Below are positions 12,497-25,726 of a stretch of DNA of 64,000 nt, in pieces (within the stretch, counting starts at the first letter, position 1; every line of letters begins with the position of its first letter). A program made the translations under genes and the position numbers. Location of the stretch: contig NW_002476224.1 in the NCBI RefSeq assembly GCF_000189635.1, forward strand, positions 337,285-401,284. Direction: 5' to 3'. This DNA comes from Tetrahymena thermophila SB210. Taxonomy: Eukaryota; Ciliophora; Oligohymenophorea; Hymenostomatida; Tetrahymenidae. The notes beneath the pieces were generated by a model that saw nothing but the letters and a program-made list of their open reading frames with translations, ran no database searches and was not told the DNA's origin.

Positions 12497-15400
12497 ATGA
12501 AGCTCCTTTAAAAATCAAACTAGCATAATCTTAATGTTTTAAATTGCTTCTTACATTTAGATACAGTAATTTTTAATAATTATAATTTTTTATTAACACT
12601 GTTAGGGAGCTCTATCTATTTAGCGTTAACCCTAATTGACCTAGATTTCCAAGATATAAGATATCATGAAAAGATATAAATTATTGTGACTTCAACTCTC
12701 TTTATATTTAATATAGTTTTTTATGTAGTTAAACGCGTCAAGTAAAACTTCAAAATAATGTTTCATATACTTTAAATGGTTATTGTCTTGTTGAGTATGG
12801 AGGTATTCTTTTTGGCAGAAAAGGGTTAAAGCCAAGCTTATTTTATTTCTTTGTTATAATTATAGCATATACTTTGCTAAAATATAGAAAAAAATATGTT
12901 AATTTAGTTTTTTGTTTGGCTCTCAGTTCTCTATCTTTCAATTAGATTATTTCTTATGCTTGAAGTCTATTCAAGTAATTCTATAATAGGAGCATGCGTT
13001 ATCATATTTTCCTATTTATTTGCTTTAGTTTTTGGCTAAAATGTAGAAGTTAGTGAGTAAGAATAACATCTTGTAAACTAAATAAAATATGATGTGGGAG
13101 AATAAATACAACAGAGAACTAAAAATATATTTTAGCTATATAAGAACAGTCATATATCAACTAAAAGCTATTTAAATGTGAATAGTAACCAGCCAAGGAT
13201 AAAGGAAAGAGATAAAAAATCTTCGACTTAAATTTTAATAAATAGAGATGGTTCAAATATAAACCATGTTGAAGAATAATAAAACCTTAATGTTACCAAT
13301 TAAATACAAACTCCACTTGTTATAGGTGTTAGATAAAGAGAGAGCTAGATTGAAAGCGTAATAAATAGTTATCGCTTGCCAAAAACGGAACAATAAAATA
13401 TGAAAAGTCAGCTTTTTTCAGATACGGATAAACTTAACAAAAATGATATAGCCTCTCATTCGAGCTCTAATTTACTTAATTAGAATTTAACAAACATCCC
13501 ATAAAATGAGGAGTAATAGAAGCCCTCACTGCATGGTTTAGAATAAAATAGTATTTTGTAAGAATTAACAATAGGATTAATTATTATCGACGATGCTAAA
13601 AGAATATTATTTTCAAACGATCGTTCTCACTAAATTTTAAAAGAAAACAATTAATCAAATCTGATAAATAAACTTTAAGAATACTAAACATATTCAAAAG
13701 GATATTAAAATAATAACAGGCAATCTAATCTTTACCATTAAGACTTGGTGAAAAGTGCATCAGCAAAAGATGTCTTTGAGGAGAAACATTCAAAATAAGA
13801 AAAAAAGCCAGCATATTCATAGATTTAGAAGATGAGTTCAATAATCTTAAAAGAAGAAGATTCGTGCTCTCCCTTACTGGATCCAAAAAAAAGAAAAAAG
13901 GATAATAAAAAAGGTAGTGTGAGAATATTTCCTTCTTTAAGAGAAATAATAAGCTAAAACAATAGCATAATAGAAAAAGAAAGTAGTAAATTGATCAAAA
14001 CAAATATTATAATTAATGAAGACAAACTTTCTTCAAGTGATTGGAAAGATGATGGGTTGAGCATACTTCAGCCCTTCTGGAGAAACTAGCATGGGTATAA
14101 ACTAACAATGCATCAAAATGAACCTTCTTCTTTTTTACCTTTCAAATCTGATTAGCACATATTGAATTCAGAAATAAAAAAGAGCGAAATTAGGAGGTTA
14201 AATATAAATTTAAATAAAGAGCTGTAGAGCTTTTTGAAATCTAAGTAAAATCAGACTGTAAGCATTAGATAAATTTTTGAAATTTTATTAGAAGCTGGCA
14301 ATTATTAATCAATAGAACAAAATAATTAAAATTGCTTATTAAAAAGTAAAAGCGAGTAACTAATTGATACGGAATCATCTGAATCTAAGTATTTTCATAG
14401 AAAATAAGAATTCATAAATAGTTAATCTAAAACTAAATAAGAGTTTCTTTAGGGTTCCACTATTATTAGAAATAGAAGAGACTCTTTTAATAGCAATGAT
14501 AATGATGATTCCATTTTCTAAAGCAGAGATATTAATCCCCTCAACTGCAGCATTTAAGATAATATTTTGGTTATAAAGGCTTAGAAAGGGAATGATATCA
14601 TTGATTTAAAAATATCTGCGATGCTTGAGTTTTTAACAATATATGAAACCAAAAGTTAAAGAGGGAGTGGAAGCGGTGAAACTAGAAATGATAATTGCTA
14701 AGAAAAAGTTAGCTTATCTCCTTAGAAGTTAGAAAAAATAAGTGAGTCTCTTGAGGAGTTTAAATAACAGCATAACTAAAAGTTTGGTAGCCAATAACTA
14801 ACTTAAATCACCAACAACGAATAAAAGACTGACAGAATCATATTTAACTTTGCAGACAGAAATAAAAAATCAAACAAAAAAATAAAATTAAGTGATATGA
14901 AACTCTTTTTAATAATTGAAGTTTAAGATAAAAAAGAGGACATTAAATAAGTAAATTAAGAGGCTTTTAAAGATTTTAAAAATAAAATACTTTCTTCTCT
15001 ATCCCATGAGTTAAGAACTCCTCTAAATTGCAGCTTATAAATGCTGGAAACTATTTATTAAAGTGATATCCTTAATTAAAATTAAAAAAAAATGTTTATA
15101 CTTCCTGCCATCAACTCTAATTATCTTCTGTTAAGTATGATTAATGATATTCTAGATTTTGCACAGCTCATAAATGGAGGTCTCAACTTGCAATTTGAAG
15201 TTTTTAATATTGTCGATCTTATTAGAGAATGCATGAGCTACTTCACTCTCTAAGCTGCTTACAAAAATATTCACATGGAACTAAATTTTGAGAAGTCAAT
15301 ACCAATTTAAGTGAAATCTGACTCTATGAGATTAAAATAAGTTATTATTAATCTTTTAAGTAATGCGATAAAATTCACAAACTAAGGTTAGATATCAATA

Positions 15401-17992
15401 AATGTTGACTAAGAAGAAAAAGATTTAATTAGAATATCGATTTCTGATACTGGGTGTGGTATTTCGCCTGAAATAGGAAACTAAATTTTTAGAGGTTTAG
15501 AATTTAATTATAATAATACTTAATTTAATACAGAAGGAGCAGGAATGGGATTAACTATAGCAAACAATATAGCCAAAGGTTTAAGCGGAAATAGGCCTAT
15601 TCAATTTGTGAGTGATATGGGAAAGGGATCCATCTTCTCATTCTTTGTTTTAGATCGTCCTTAAAAAATAATCGGATGCAAATCAACTAAGTTTACAATA
15701 TTTAATCGTTCATTCACTAATTGGAAACCTCTATTTTAAGAGAATTCAGATAAAATTCAACCCTCAACAGTTTTTGACTAACTTACATAAAACAACAATC
15801 GCATTTTAGGATCAAATTCGGTACTGCCTCCATTAAATCACTCAATAATACCAATGAATAGCTAATTTAATCAAAGTTAATATTTAATACAAAATGCTTA
15901 GACGCCGCAGGTTTCATAAATGTATCCAATAGTTAAGAGTAATACTTTTTCAAATACATCTTTGCCTGCTAGAAGTTTTAATGATTTTGGCCAAAGAATA
16001 GCTAATTATGTAAACTCCAATAATAACTAATCTAATCTTTAGCAGCCTATTCTAACTAATAATAATAACAAATATTAATCCTATTCAGAAGATTAAATAC
16101 ATTCTTTTAATTAAATTCCAAAAAGTTTCTAAGACCTCAGTCTCAAACATACATTAGAAAATAACCTAAGCATTGAACAATCAAATAATAATTAAAACCA
16201 CTAGAGTGAAGGTAATATAAATGTTGAACAGTCTTTTGATATTCCAAAATATAAATAAACTAACGAATAATAAATCCATAAAAGAAACATAGAACATCTC
16301 TATAGAATTTAATAGCAACTACTCTATAACAATCATATGTAACTATAAAATACTCAACCAAATTAAAAATAAGAACAACCAATTTCATCTTCTTTTAAAA
16401 ATATAGCACTTAATAATAATATAACAAGTTTAAAGCATATAGAAGAAAACAATTCAAATACTTTAGTGAAAAAAATATCTTGTGAAGTAGATACTGAGTA
16501 TTCTAATTTGAATAAACCTGCTTCACCATTAATATAGTAGACATATTATGTTGTTGCTCATAAAAAGTATAGTAAAAATTAGCAATAAAACTATCAGTTT
16601 AAAGGAAATCAAGCAAATAAAATAGCATTTGAAGATACCTTGGACAAGCATTTAAAATAGGGATGCTTTACAGACGAGCCTTCAGGATCATACTAATACT
16701 ATTAAAGAGATGATTTTAGCAATAAATAACTCTCACCTAAAATTGTAAGCAGTTTAAGAACTTTACATAATGATGGATTTTCAGTTCTAGAACAAAAAAT
16801 ATCCAGACTTGATGATGAAATTTCTCAATAATAATGGCAAAGTTAATAAAATCAATCAAACAAGAATTCTACCAATTTTTCTAAAAATCCTATTCGTATA
16901 AAAGATTTAGAGATAGAGGATATGCAATCAAATCTTTTGTTTTTCTTAAATTCAACATTTGTTCATATGTAACAATCAATTAATTTGCAATAGTAATAAC
17001 AACCTTAATAGTCATATGCACAAAACTTGGTAAACAACAATTAAAATATTTCGCCTAATAATAATAATACTCTCCCAAATAATAGCTTTAGTGGGTAATC
17101 AAATGTAAGCATTAATAATAATAACAGTCTACTAAAAAATAACCAATCTCGCTTGATAGACATCTCTCCTAGATCTTAAAAGACTTTACAACCATAGATA
17201 CCAATTTAATAACTAAGTGGTTCTTATTAATCTCTAAATATTTAAGGAGGAAAACTTATTAAAAAAGTACTTTAGTTTGAAAGTTAGAAAACTTTTGAAA
17301 GTAATCCACAAAATTCTCCTCATAGTTTACCTGTTAAAGAAGAAATGAGATAGAGAGTTGATTCAATCATGTCAAGAAAATAGGAAAGCTTAAATATAAG
17401 AATGGAAAATATAATAGAAATTCATGAAAACTAAGAGCATGATGATAATAGTAATAGTGATAACAACCTAGACTATTCAGCCAAAAGTAGTATGTAAGGA
17501 AGTATGTAGAAATAGATAGATATTTAAACAGAATAAGTAACATACAAATAAAGAATTATCTAAAAAAATAAGTAAAAAACATGCAATTGTTCAAACGTAT
17601 TGGTAATTGACGACAATGAATTTAATTTGTATGCCTTAGAAATGAGATTAAAGCAGTATGGGTTTAAAGTAGACACTGCTAGTTCTGGAATATTAGGCTA
17701 ATAAAAAGTTATTGAAAAGCATGAAACAGATAGTTGCTGTAAAGAATATACAATAATTTTTATGGATTTAGATATGCCTGTATAAAATGGATTTTAAACA
17801 ACAATAAATATTTTAGATTACTATAAACAATAAAATTAAAAACCACCAACAATTTCTGCATGCACTGCTTTCATTCAAGATTCAGAAAAAAAAAAGGCTA
17901 GGTAAGCTGGCATGAAATACTATATTACAAAACCAGTAGAGACATCCTATCTCGAAAAAGTAATATCAAAAGTCTTATTCAAAAAAAAGTGA
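12497..17992 (+). CDS. Multi-span membrane hybrid histidine kinase with receiver domain (copy 2)
   Basis: A single exon of 1,831 residues ending in TGA at 17990. About six hydrophobic segments fill residues 30-190, a larger membrane module than in copy 1. A PAS-like stretch lies near residue 354 (TIGLIIIDDAKRILFSND). The phosphoacceptor is His837 in SSLSHELRTPLN. The ATPase boxes are LLSNAIKFT, DTGCGIS and GAGMGLTIANN. About 750 residues of Gln/Asn/Ser-rich linker then separate the kinase from the receiver, which has VIDDNEFN, phosphoacceptor Asp1757 (FMDLDMP), SACTA and ITKPV. All catalytic residues are present, so it should be an active phosphorelay kinase. It lies 1.7 kb downstream of copy 1 in the same orientation and shares domain order and motif wording, so it arose by tandem duplication. 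Copy 1 has an intron before the receiver and this gene has none there. The ligand is unknown. Confidence 0.95.
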
Positions 17993-18917
17993 CAATTCAA
18001 AATTTTAATAAAAAAGAATAAATTTTACTATCAAATTAATAAGCTTATTTTCTAAATAAAGCGATGTATAAATTACATTAATATATTATTTTAAAAACTA
18101 ATATTAATCAAAAATCATATTTTTCCTTTGTTTTGTTATTTATCATACATATAAAATATTATTATTTTTATCTAATATTCAATTGTTCATTTTTATGCAA
18201 AATATAAAAAATCTATTTTTTTCTCAAATGAAAATATATTTTATTTATTAAATTATCTTAGTAATACTTTATCAAAAAATTTAAGTTTAATATTTTAGTT
18301 ATTTATTTAACTTCCTTATTAAAAGAAAAAATATAAACAATTTTAATAAATTTTAAAAATTGACTGAATCTCTCACTAATACAAAAAAAATTTTTTTTTA
18401 TTAATTTAATTAAATAAAATTAGCTTTTTTTAAACTATATAGCTATAATTTACCATTAGCTATAATTTAAAAACATTAAATAATCTTTGTTGTTTATACT
18501 GTCAAGTTTAAATATTTTAAAACAAAATTAACTTTATTAATGCAGAGATATGGGAATTATTGAAATATTAGTGCTTTAATTTAAGAATATATTTATAAAT
18601 ATTCATTATAAGTTTTACTGTTTTAAAATATTTTTTTCTATGTTAATTATGACAATAAAATCAATAATCTTCAATATTTGATATAAAAAACTAATATTTT
18701 AAAATTTTAGTTAATTTGTTTGATAAATATTTAAAAATTTGTTGTAACTCACAAAAACAACGTTTAATAAATATGATTTAATAACTTTTCATTTACATCA
18801 TAATGTTTTTATTTAACATCAAAACATAAAATTTTTATATTTATAAGGTAAATTAAAAAATTTATAAATTCTATAATTCTATTTATTTTGAGAAATAAAT
18901 TATATTTATATAATCAA
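17993..18917. other. Convergent intergenic spacer
   Basis: About 0.9 kb between two gene 3' ends. It is almost entirely A and T, with A runs near 18386-18400. No gene or RNA was recognised. Confidence 0.5.
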
Positions 18918-19997
18918 TCAATCTTTTTCACCTTCACTATGCTATTATTTTTATGGTGATGATACCTGTTTTTTCAATTTATGTATTTTCTGTTTTTATT
19001 TAGTCCAATATTTTACTATATCTAAGAATCCATATTGAGTGTTTTATGACCTAACATCTTACCAATAACCTCCTCTTACCCAAAGATAATCAAAGCCATT
19101 ATCAGTTAGAGTTAAACATATAAACTCTGGAACATTTCTTGAGCATAAATGCATATCTATACTATTAAATTCATCCCATTAGTAAGGTATTCCTTTATCA
19201 TTTAGTTTTTAATTGATTTCTATCAAAGATGTCTATTTAATTTCTTCTATTTTATCTTAAAACTCATAAATATCACTAAATTCGTCTTATCTTGGCGATT
19301 TATACTTAATTGTTGAAATAAGGCTATTATTTTATGTAAATTCTTCACTCAAAATTTAATCAAAATAATTATTCTTTTTGTCATTTGAATCATACTGATC
19401 CTCTTAAATAAGTTATTCCTCACTTAGATTCTATACTTGGTCAATTTTAGAAAGCTTTTTACTTATTATTTAGGCTTATTTAACTAATTAATTTAACTAG
19501 CTTAAATAATCTTTTTCTTCATCTTTTTCAAGCAAGAACTTTATTTTTGGTGAAGATTTTAGGTCATATATACAGCTTCTTAGCAGTTATTTTGTGAGTT
19601 TATTCGTATTATCAAAATTTTTTTGGTTTTTAAGTTGATTAAAAATAGCGTTTATACTATTGTATTGGTCTAAACATTAATTTAAGTAAATCAACTAATC
19701 TTTCATATTTTATAATTGTTTCATTAATTCATCAATTTTAGTAATATTTGAGGTTACCATACTACTAATTTTACTCTTATTAAAATTATTTTCTCTAAAA
19801 ATTTATTCGAAATCTTAGATTAATTAATCGAATAATACACTATTATCAACATCTAATTTATGAGATTTTTAATGGCACTTAGAACAAATCAAAGCTCCGT
19901 ATTCTTGTAAGCACTCACGATTAAGGCATACGTTATTACAAGGTTAAAAACTTTTACATTTTTAACATTTTTTAGTAATCTTGTTTAGAGAATTCAT
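18918..19997 (-). CDS. B-box-like zinc-finger / coiled-coil protein
   Basis: A single exon of 359 residues starting at 19997. Residues 8-40 carry a Cys/His cluster: CQKC, then C-x4-C-x3-C, then CSKCH-x3-H. This fits a B-box or related zinc-binding fold. Residues about 55-230 are Gln/Lys/Asn-rich and predicted helical, likely coiled coil. The last 120 residues look folded, with aromatic blocks such as FDYLWVRGGYWQDVRSQ. This N-terminal zinc finger plus coiled coil plus unknown C-terminal domain is frequent in ciliates. The zinc-binding assignment rests on Cys/His spacing; the function is unknown and a RING-less TRIM-like scaffold role is only a guess. Confidence 0.75.
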
Positions 19998-20563
19998 CTT
20001 GAATTATGCAGTAAAAAAAAATTTTTTGTTTATTTATTTGTTTAATAAGTGTCAACTTATGAAAATATCAATAAATAAATTTGTGAATTATCTATTTAAA
20101 AGCAGGAATTGTAAATTTTACTATTTATTAATTTATCACCAAATTTAACTAAGTTATTCAAACCATATCTTTTTAACATAATCCAGTAATATTCTATCAA
20201 ATGATTCTAGTGAATTTATTAATAATTTTTCTAAATTATATTTCAACATCAAAGTAACATAAATGATACTTTTAATTTTCAATATATTTTAAATTGAAGC
20301 TAAAAATAACTAAAATGAGCAAAAAAAAAAATAATTCTCTAAAAAATTGTTTTTGATGGTTGTTTGTATTTTTTTCACACTTTTTAAAAAACTAAATTGC
20401 AAAAAAATACAAAAATGAATTAAATTACAGCTCTTTATTTTAAATTTAAGTAATTTACAATTAAATAATTTATTTTATAATTTGTAAATCCATTTTTCTA
20501 TCTTATTATTTACAAATATCTAATTTAAGTATAAAATTAATTTTATTCTGCCTTTTTAATAAT
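19998..20563. other. Intergenic spacer
   Basis: 566 bp upstream of the zinc-finger gene and downstream of the next minus-strand gene. It is A+T-rich with an A run near 20322. No features were recognised. Confidence 0.5.
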
Positions 20564-23126
20564 TCAATTGTAGTCATCGGGATTGAAATCCTCTATATCT
20601 TTGATAGAATTTTTAAGAGAACTTATTGTATTTATTAAGAAGTCATGGCTCAACTTGCTCTAAGTAGAGCCAGAAAGGCTTCCTGAATCGCTAAACGCTT
20701 AATTATTTCTAATTTTATTGAAATTATTTTAATAATATGGTAAAATTATATTAGAATTTAACAAATTTTTTTAAATTAAAAAGTTTACTTTAAAGATGGA
20801 AGTTTGACATGAGTTTTATAAAGATTGGTTTTGTAAATTTTTTCAGGATTGTGATAAAATGATGGTTTTACAAGCTTTTTACCTTTTTTTGAGGTTTTTA
20901 TATTTTAATTGTTTTGCTCTTTAGAATTTTGAGAAGAAAACTGATATTAGCCTATATTTTATTCATTAAAATCCATTAATTTATTGATTTTTAGGTTGTT
21001 ATAAGCCTTGTTCTATTCTTAAATTGTTTTCAAACCATAATCATTTTGCTCATCATTAGGTTATTGTTGCTGCTAGTTTAATTCTGCCAATACATATTTA
21101 TCTCTAGACTTAGCACTATTTGATCTATTGTTGTTATTATCTTCTTAATTTTGAGCTATAAATTATTAGGGATTACTAAAAAATGTGCTTTTTTTATTCA
21201 AAAATTAGCTAGCTTTCCCTGTATTTGAGCCTTAGTTGTTTGCTATCCCCTATTAAGAGTTAAGTTAAGAAGTAAAAGAATTTATTTAAGATTAATTATT
21301 AGGCGAATTCGTTCTGGATGATTTTGCCATGGGAGAATCTATATTATAAAAAGAATCTTAGTTTGACTTTAGATAGTTTTAGCTAGCCATGTTGTTTTTA
21401 TGCTTAGCTTGATTCAAAGAATTATATTTCTTCTAACCAATAGACTAAGCAGTTCCATTTCCATACTCACCGAAAACTGGTTTATCTTTAACATTAATAT
21501 CATTTTTTAGTTTATCCTAATTAATCTTTGTTTCTCTAATGAAATCTGTTTCAAGTGAGCATTTAGTGTAGTCTAAATAGCAGGTATCACAAACTTTAGT
21601 GGTTAATTCAAGCCAACTTTTGTTTTTTTTAATTTTTTGATAATTTTAAGAGGTGAGATTGCCCCAAACTTTTACAATCAAAGCAGGCATGATATTTAAA
21701 TCGATATCATTATTTTGATGCTCCTCATCTAGGAATTTAAATAATTCTTTTAATTCCTCTTCTTTGCTTAATGGTCTCTAGTCTTAGATATTATTTTTCT
21801 TCTTACCTTAGTTCAATCTTCTTAACTTTTTAGCCTTATTTTGTTCAATCAGCTTCAAAATTTCCTCAGGAAGAATAGTTTTAGAATTGTCAATCGCACC
21901 CTATTCGAAAGATTCTATAATATTGCTTAGTTTAAGATCATACAGATCAGTAGTTTGTACCTCACAATTTGAGCAGTTTTTCTTAAAATTATTCTAAAGA
22001 TTGTTAATAAATCCATAATTAATGTTAAGTGCTCCAGTTGTGTGCTTGATTTGATTTTAAGTTTTAGACATTCTAAGAACAGGAGAAAGAGTTCTTGGGA
22101 CAGTAGATTAATTTTATCCAGCTCCAGCTTGCATTTTCTCGCTTTACTAATTATTTGTTTGCTTTTTAGTGTTATAATCCTAAAATCTTTCTCTGATTTT
22201 AAGTCCTGTGCAAAAGAGCAACCAAAGTCTGTTTCTATCATCAAGCTTAAAATATAAAACCATTCTAGATATCTGAATGTTACCACCTGATATATCTTGA
22301 ATGTGCTTAACAATATTCACACACATTTATTCTAAATCTGCAGATAATATAGGTGATGTTATGCTGTCTTAAATAGCTAAATATTCAGGACCTTCAAAAG
22401 TGCAAAGCTTTTCGTTAATAGGCACTTTAGGATTATCAATTGGATTAACATTTGTTTTGCGATATAGCAAGCAAAATTATGGCGACCAAGAAACCTTAAT
22501 CAGAGAATTCTTTCCGCTTTTCGGATATATGAATTTTTAAAGAATAGCATTTAGATTTTTCTCACGTTAATGAAGAAATACATTAAAGTTTTCTTCATCA
22601 AAATATTCAAATTATATAACTTCTTATTCTATACCTATTAAATTTTTTAAATTATTTAAACTTAAAAAACATTGTAAATATTTATTTTATGTCATTTAAT
22701 TTAAAATTATTTTAAATTCAATAAGAAAACATAATAAATTTTATAAATGCATAAAATTTAATGATTTTATTGTCTCAATAAATATTTAATACCTCCATTT
22801 TAATTCATCTGTCCATCATTAATATTTTTATTGAAATTTTTCTATCCCGTAACTTAAGTAGGATCTTATGAAACCAAATATTATGCCACTACTCCGCTTG
22901 TAGGCACATTATACATAAATGTTTCTTTTACATGCTCTGTATCAATACGCTCTTTAGTTTTCCTAATAATTTCGCCATCTCTATTTGTAAAATACCAAAA
23001 ATAGGGCTATGCCCAACGATATATGACAGTATCTACCAAAAAAACACCAGGACAACTTGTTCCCGTCTCTGGATTTTTCTTCCAAAGATGAAAGAAAAGC
23101 CATTCTGTTGAAGTAGATAGCTTCAT
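20564..23126 (-). CDS. Protein of unknown function with conserved-looking N-terminal half
   Basis: Three exons, 23126-22793, 22634-20789 and 20708-20564, with introns of 158 and 80 nt; 774 residues. I do not recognise the family. The first 240 residues are compositionally complex, with many Trp, Tyr and Cys (for example TEWLFFHLWKKNPETG and MVLYFKLDDRNRLWLLFC), which suggests a folded, conserved region. A second cysteine patch occurs at about residues 350-360 (CSNC) and 495-505 (CDTCYLDYTKC), which could bind metal. The rest is Asn/Gln/Ser-rich and probably disordered, with a short conserved-looking C-terminus. There is no signal peptide or membrane segment. The start is supported by dense non-repetitive coding immediately after the ATG. 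Confidence 0.8.
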
Positions 23127-23838
23127 AGTCTAACTGCTTTCTAATTTGAATTCTCTTAAGATATGTTTAAAAAAAGTTATTTTGCAAGGCTATGAAAAAT
23201 TATAATAACTAAAATATAATTAGTAATTTAAAGATAAGATTGATGCATTATCAAAAACTATTATTATTTGAAAAAATAATTGAATGATTAATTAATAATA
23301 CTAAATTATAAAATTAATGCCTATTTCTTATGAAAATAAAAAATAGTTAGCATTTGTAATCAAATTATTTTGCTTAAAATTAAATATGTTTTATACTGAC
23401 TTTTTTTTGTTTGTTTGTTTTTTTGTTGTTTTATTTAGTTTATTTCTTAAAATTTAATAAATAAACATGTTTGAATATTTTAGTTTGATGCACTCAACAA
23501 TTCTTTTTACTGGTTAGCAAAATTACACAAAAAAGTAAACATTTTATAAATTTGAAGATTAAAATTATTCCTTTCATTATTTATGACATGATTTTATTAT
23601 TTAAAATCATTAATGATTTTTTGTAAGAATTCAAAATTAAATATTTATTTTTTATAAATGAAAAAATAAATTTTGAATAAAAATGAATCAGATTTTAATT
23701 TATAAGATTAAATTTTCATACAAAATATATTTTTTAGAATATTTTCAATTGTAACTAGTTGCTTTATATAACATTTTTAGATTATTCTAAATTTATATTT
23801 CTATTTTTCTTCATCTGTATCTATTTTTATTAATAAAA
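23127..23838. other. Intergenic spacer with T-rich tract
   Basis: About 0.7 kb. A T-rich tract with spaced G residues lies at about 23400-23432. Nothing else was recognised. Confidence 0.5.
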
Positions 23839-24941
23839 TCATTAAAATTCCATTTATTTTAGATATGTAATAAGTTACTGTGGTTGAGGAGGGTAATTGT
23901 AACCTGACTATTGCATTCCATAAGCTTGTTAAGGAGCTTGATAGCCGGGTTATTATGGGTACTAACCTTAAGGCATAAAACCTTGCTATTGAGGATACAT
24001 TTATTATTATGGATAACCCTATTGCTATGGATAACCATATTAAGGAGGCTATTGAGGATATTATCCAGGCTTTTTTTAATTTAAATAAATTTTAATAAAT
24101 AAATATACTTTAATTTTCATTTAGAAGTATTTACTTGAGGATAGGGAGAAGGGTTGTATTGTATACATTAAAAGAGCTGTTATTAGAATTCATTAAAAGT
24201 AATAGTTCCAGATCTATCAGTATCAAACTTGTTGAATGCCAACTCAATTTCATAATTGTTAAGATTTGGTTCCATTCTACGAAGAAGCTATCCAAATTCA
24301 TGTAAATTAAGGTTGGCATTTCTTGAGCTGTCATATTTGTTAAACAAATCGTATAAATTGATATTATAATATTTAATTGCTTGTTTCAATTTTTCAATGG
24401 CAATATCTGCTGAATATGAACTTTTTTTAAGTGCATTTGGGTCATAAACTTATGAACATGCATCAGTATATCTTCCTAAGTTCTTACAGAATTCACCAAA
24501 AGAAATTGATCCAGTTTTATTTTCATCAAACTTGTTAAATGCTATATAAATTTCACTTGCAGAAATAGTGGGATCTATTTTTTTAAGTAATTCACCAAAT
24601 TCATAAGGATTCAAAGCTGCGTCTGCCTATCTGTCAAATTTGCAGAAAAGTTCAGCCAAATCAATTTTATAGTAGTTGATTGAGTATTTAAGCTTAGCAA
24701 TTACTTCATTAGCTACCTTTTCTTAATTTGGTTGATACATAGCATATTAATTTTAAGGTGCATAGCCATAATTTTATTGCTACATAGGATATCCATAACC
24801 CTACTATTAAGGAGGTGGCATCATTCCAGGGTATTGTTACTAAGGGGGAACTCCGTAAGGCTAAGGTTAGCCGTATTGTTAATATGGCTATTATTGGTTT
24901 GGATAACAGGGTTGTCCGTAAATATTTTAAGAATTGTACAT
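23839..24941 (-). CDS. Four-EF-hand calcium-binding protein with Pro/Tyr/Gln/Gly-rich tails
   Basis: Two exons, 24941-24135 and 24069-23839, with a 65-nt intron; 345 residues. Residues 1-70 are a PQQ/GYP/QYG-rich tail. The core has four EF-hand units in two similar pairs. In each pair the first loop is degenerate (FDRQADAALNPYE, YDSSRNANLNLHE) and the second is canonical (DENKTGSISFGE, DTDRSGTITFNE), so two Ca2+ sites are expected. The pairs are about 100 residues apart and clearly duplicated. Exon 2 encodes only a second Pro/Gln/Tyr/Gly tail. A Pro/Gly/Tyr-rich tail plus paired EF hands recalls penta-EF-hand proteins such as ALG-2 and sorcin, but a fifth EF hand is not visible. A Ca2+-triggered membrane or condensate role is inference. 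Confidence 0.9.
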
Positions 24942-25726
24942 TTATTTTCTTACTTTGCTTGTCTATAATGTTTTAAATAACTTTTTTGAAATTAAAACCT
25001 AATTATTCGCTTGATAATTTTATTTTGCAAAATTTTTTATATTTTCTTTACATATGTTAAAATTTTAGATAAATCATTTAGATAGATACTAATTTCCTTA
25101 AATAGTTTGTAAAAAAATTTTGATCGTCTCATCATCATTAAATTTTTATGACATATGTGATAGAAAATTCAAGTAATCATATTGAGAAAAAAACTGTTTA
25201 ATTGCAGGTATTACAATAAAATGAATGTTTTAAATAGACGAAAAGTAATCTTAAAATATATTGCCAATTAAGATAAATTAGTTATAGTCTTTTTGTCTAT
25301 ATTTTTCGATAAACCAAAAATTTTTAATCATTATTTAATTGATCAATTATTGTGACTTAAATTTAGAGACTTTGTAAAATTGATTGATAGCTATAAAAAT
25401 AGACTTTTTTTAATAACTTTGGTTTTGAAAATCTTTTTTTTTAAACTCAACTTAACTTTTGCAAACTAAAAAAAATAAATAAATCAATCAATCATATTTA
25501 TGTGTACAAATAAAGATATTTTTTACTTCACATAAACTTATTAAATTTTAAATGGAATTGATAAATTTGCCAAATATTCTAATAAAATTATGTCTTCATT
25601 TTCATAATAAATATTTTAAAAATTTTTTAAGCTAAACTAAGGTAAATTTTTTATGACAGTTAATGCAATTTTCTATATAAATGAATTATTTTTAGGTTAT
25701 TTTTTAAGGATTAAAATTTAATTGTT
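24942..25726. other. Intergenic spacer
   Basis: About 0.8 kb of A+T-rich DNA upstream of the EF-hand gene. No coding, RNA or repeat signal was recognised. Confidence 0.5.
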
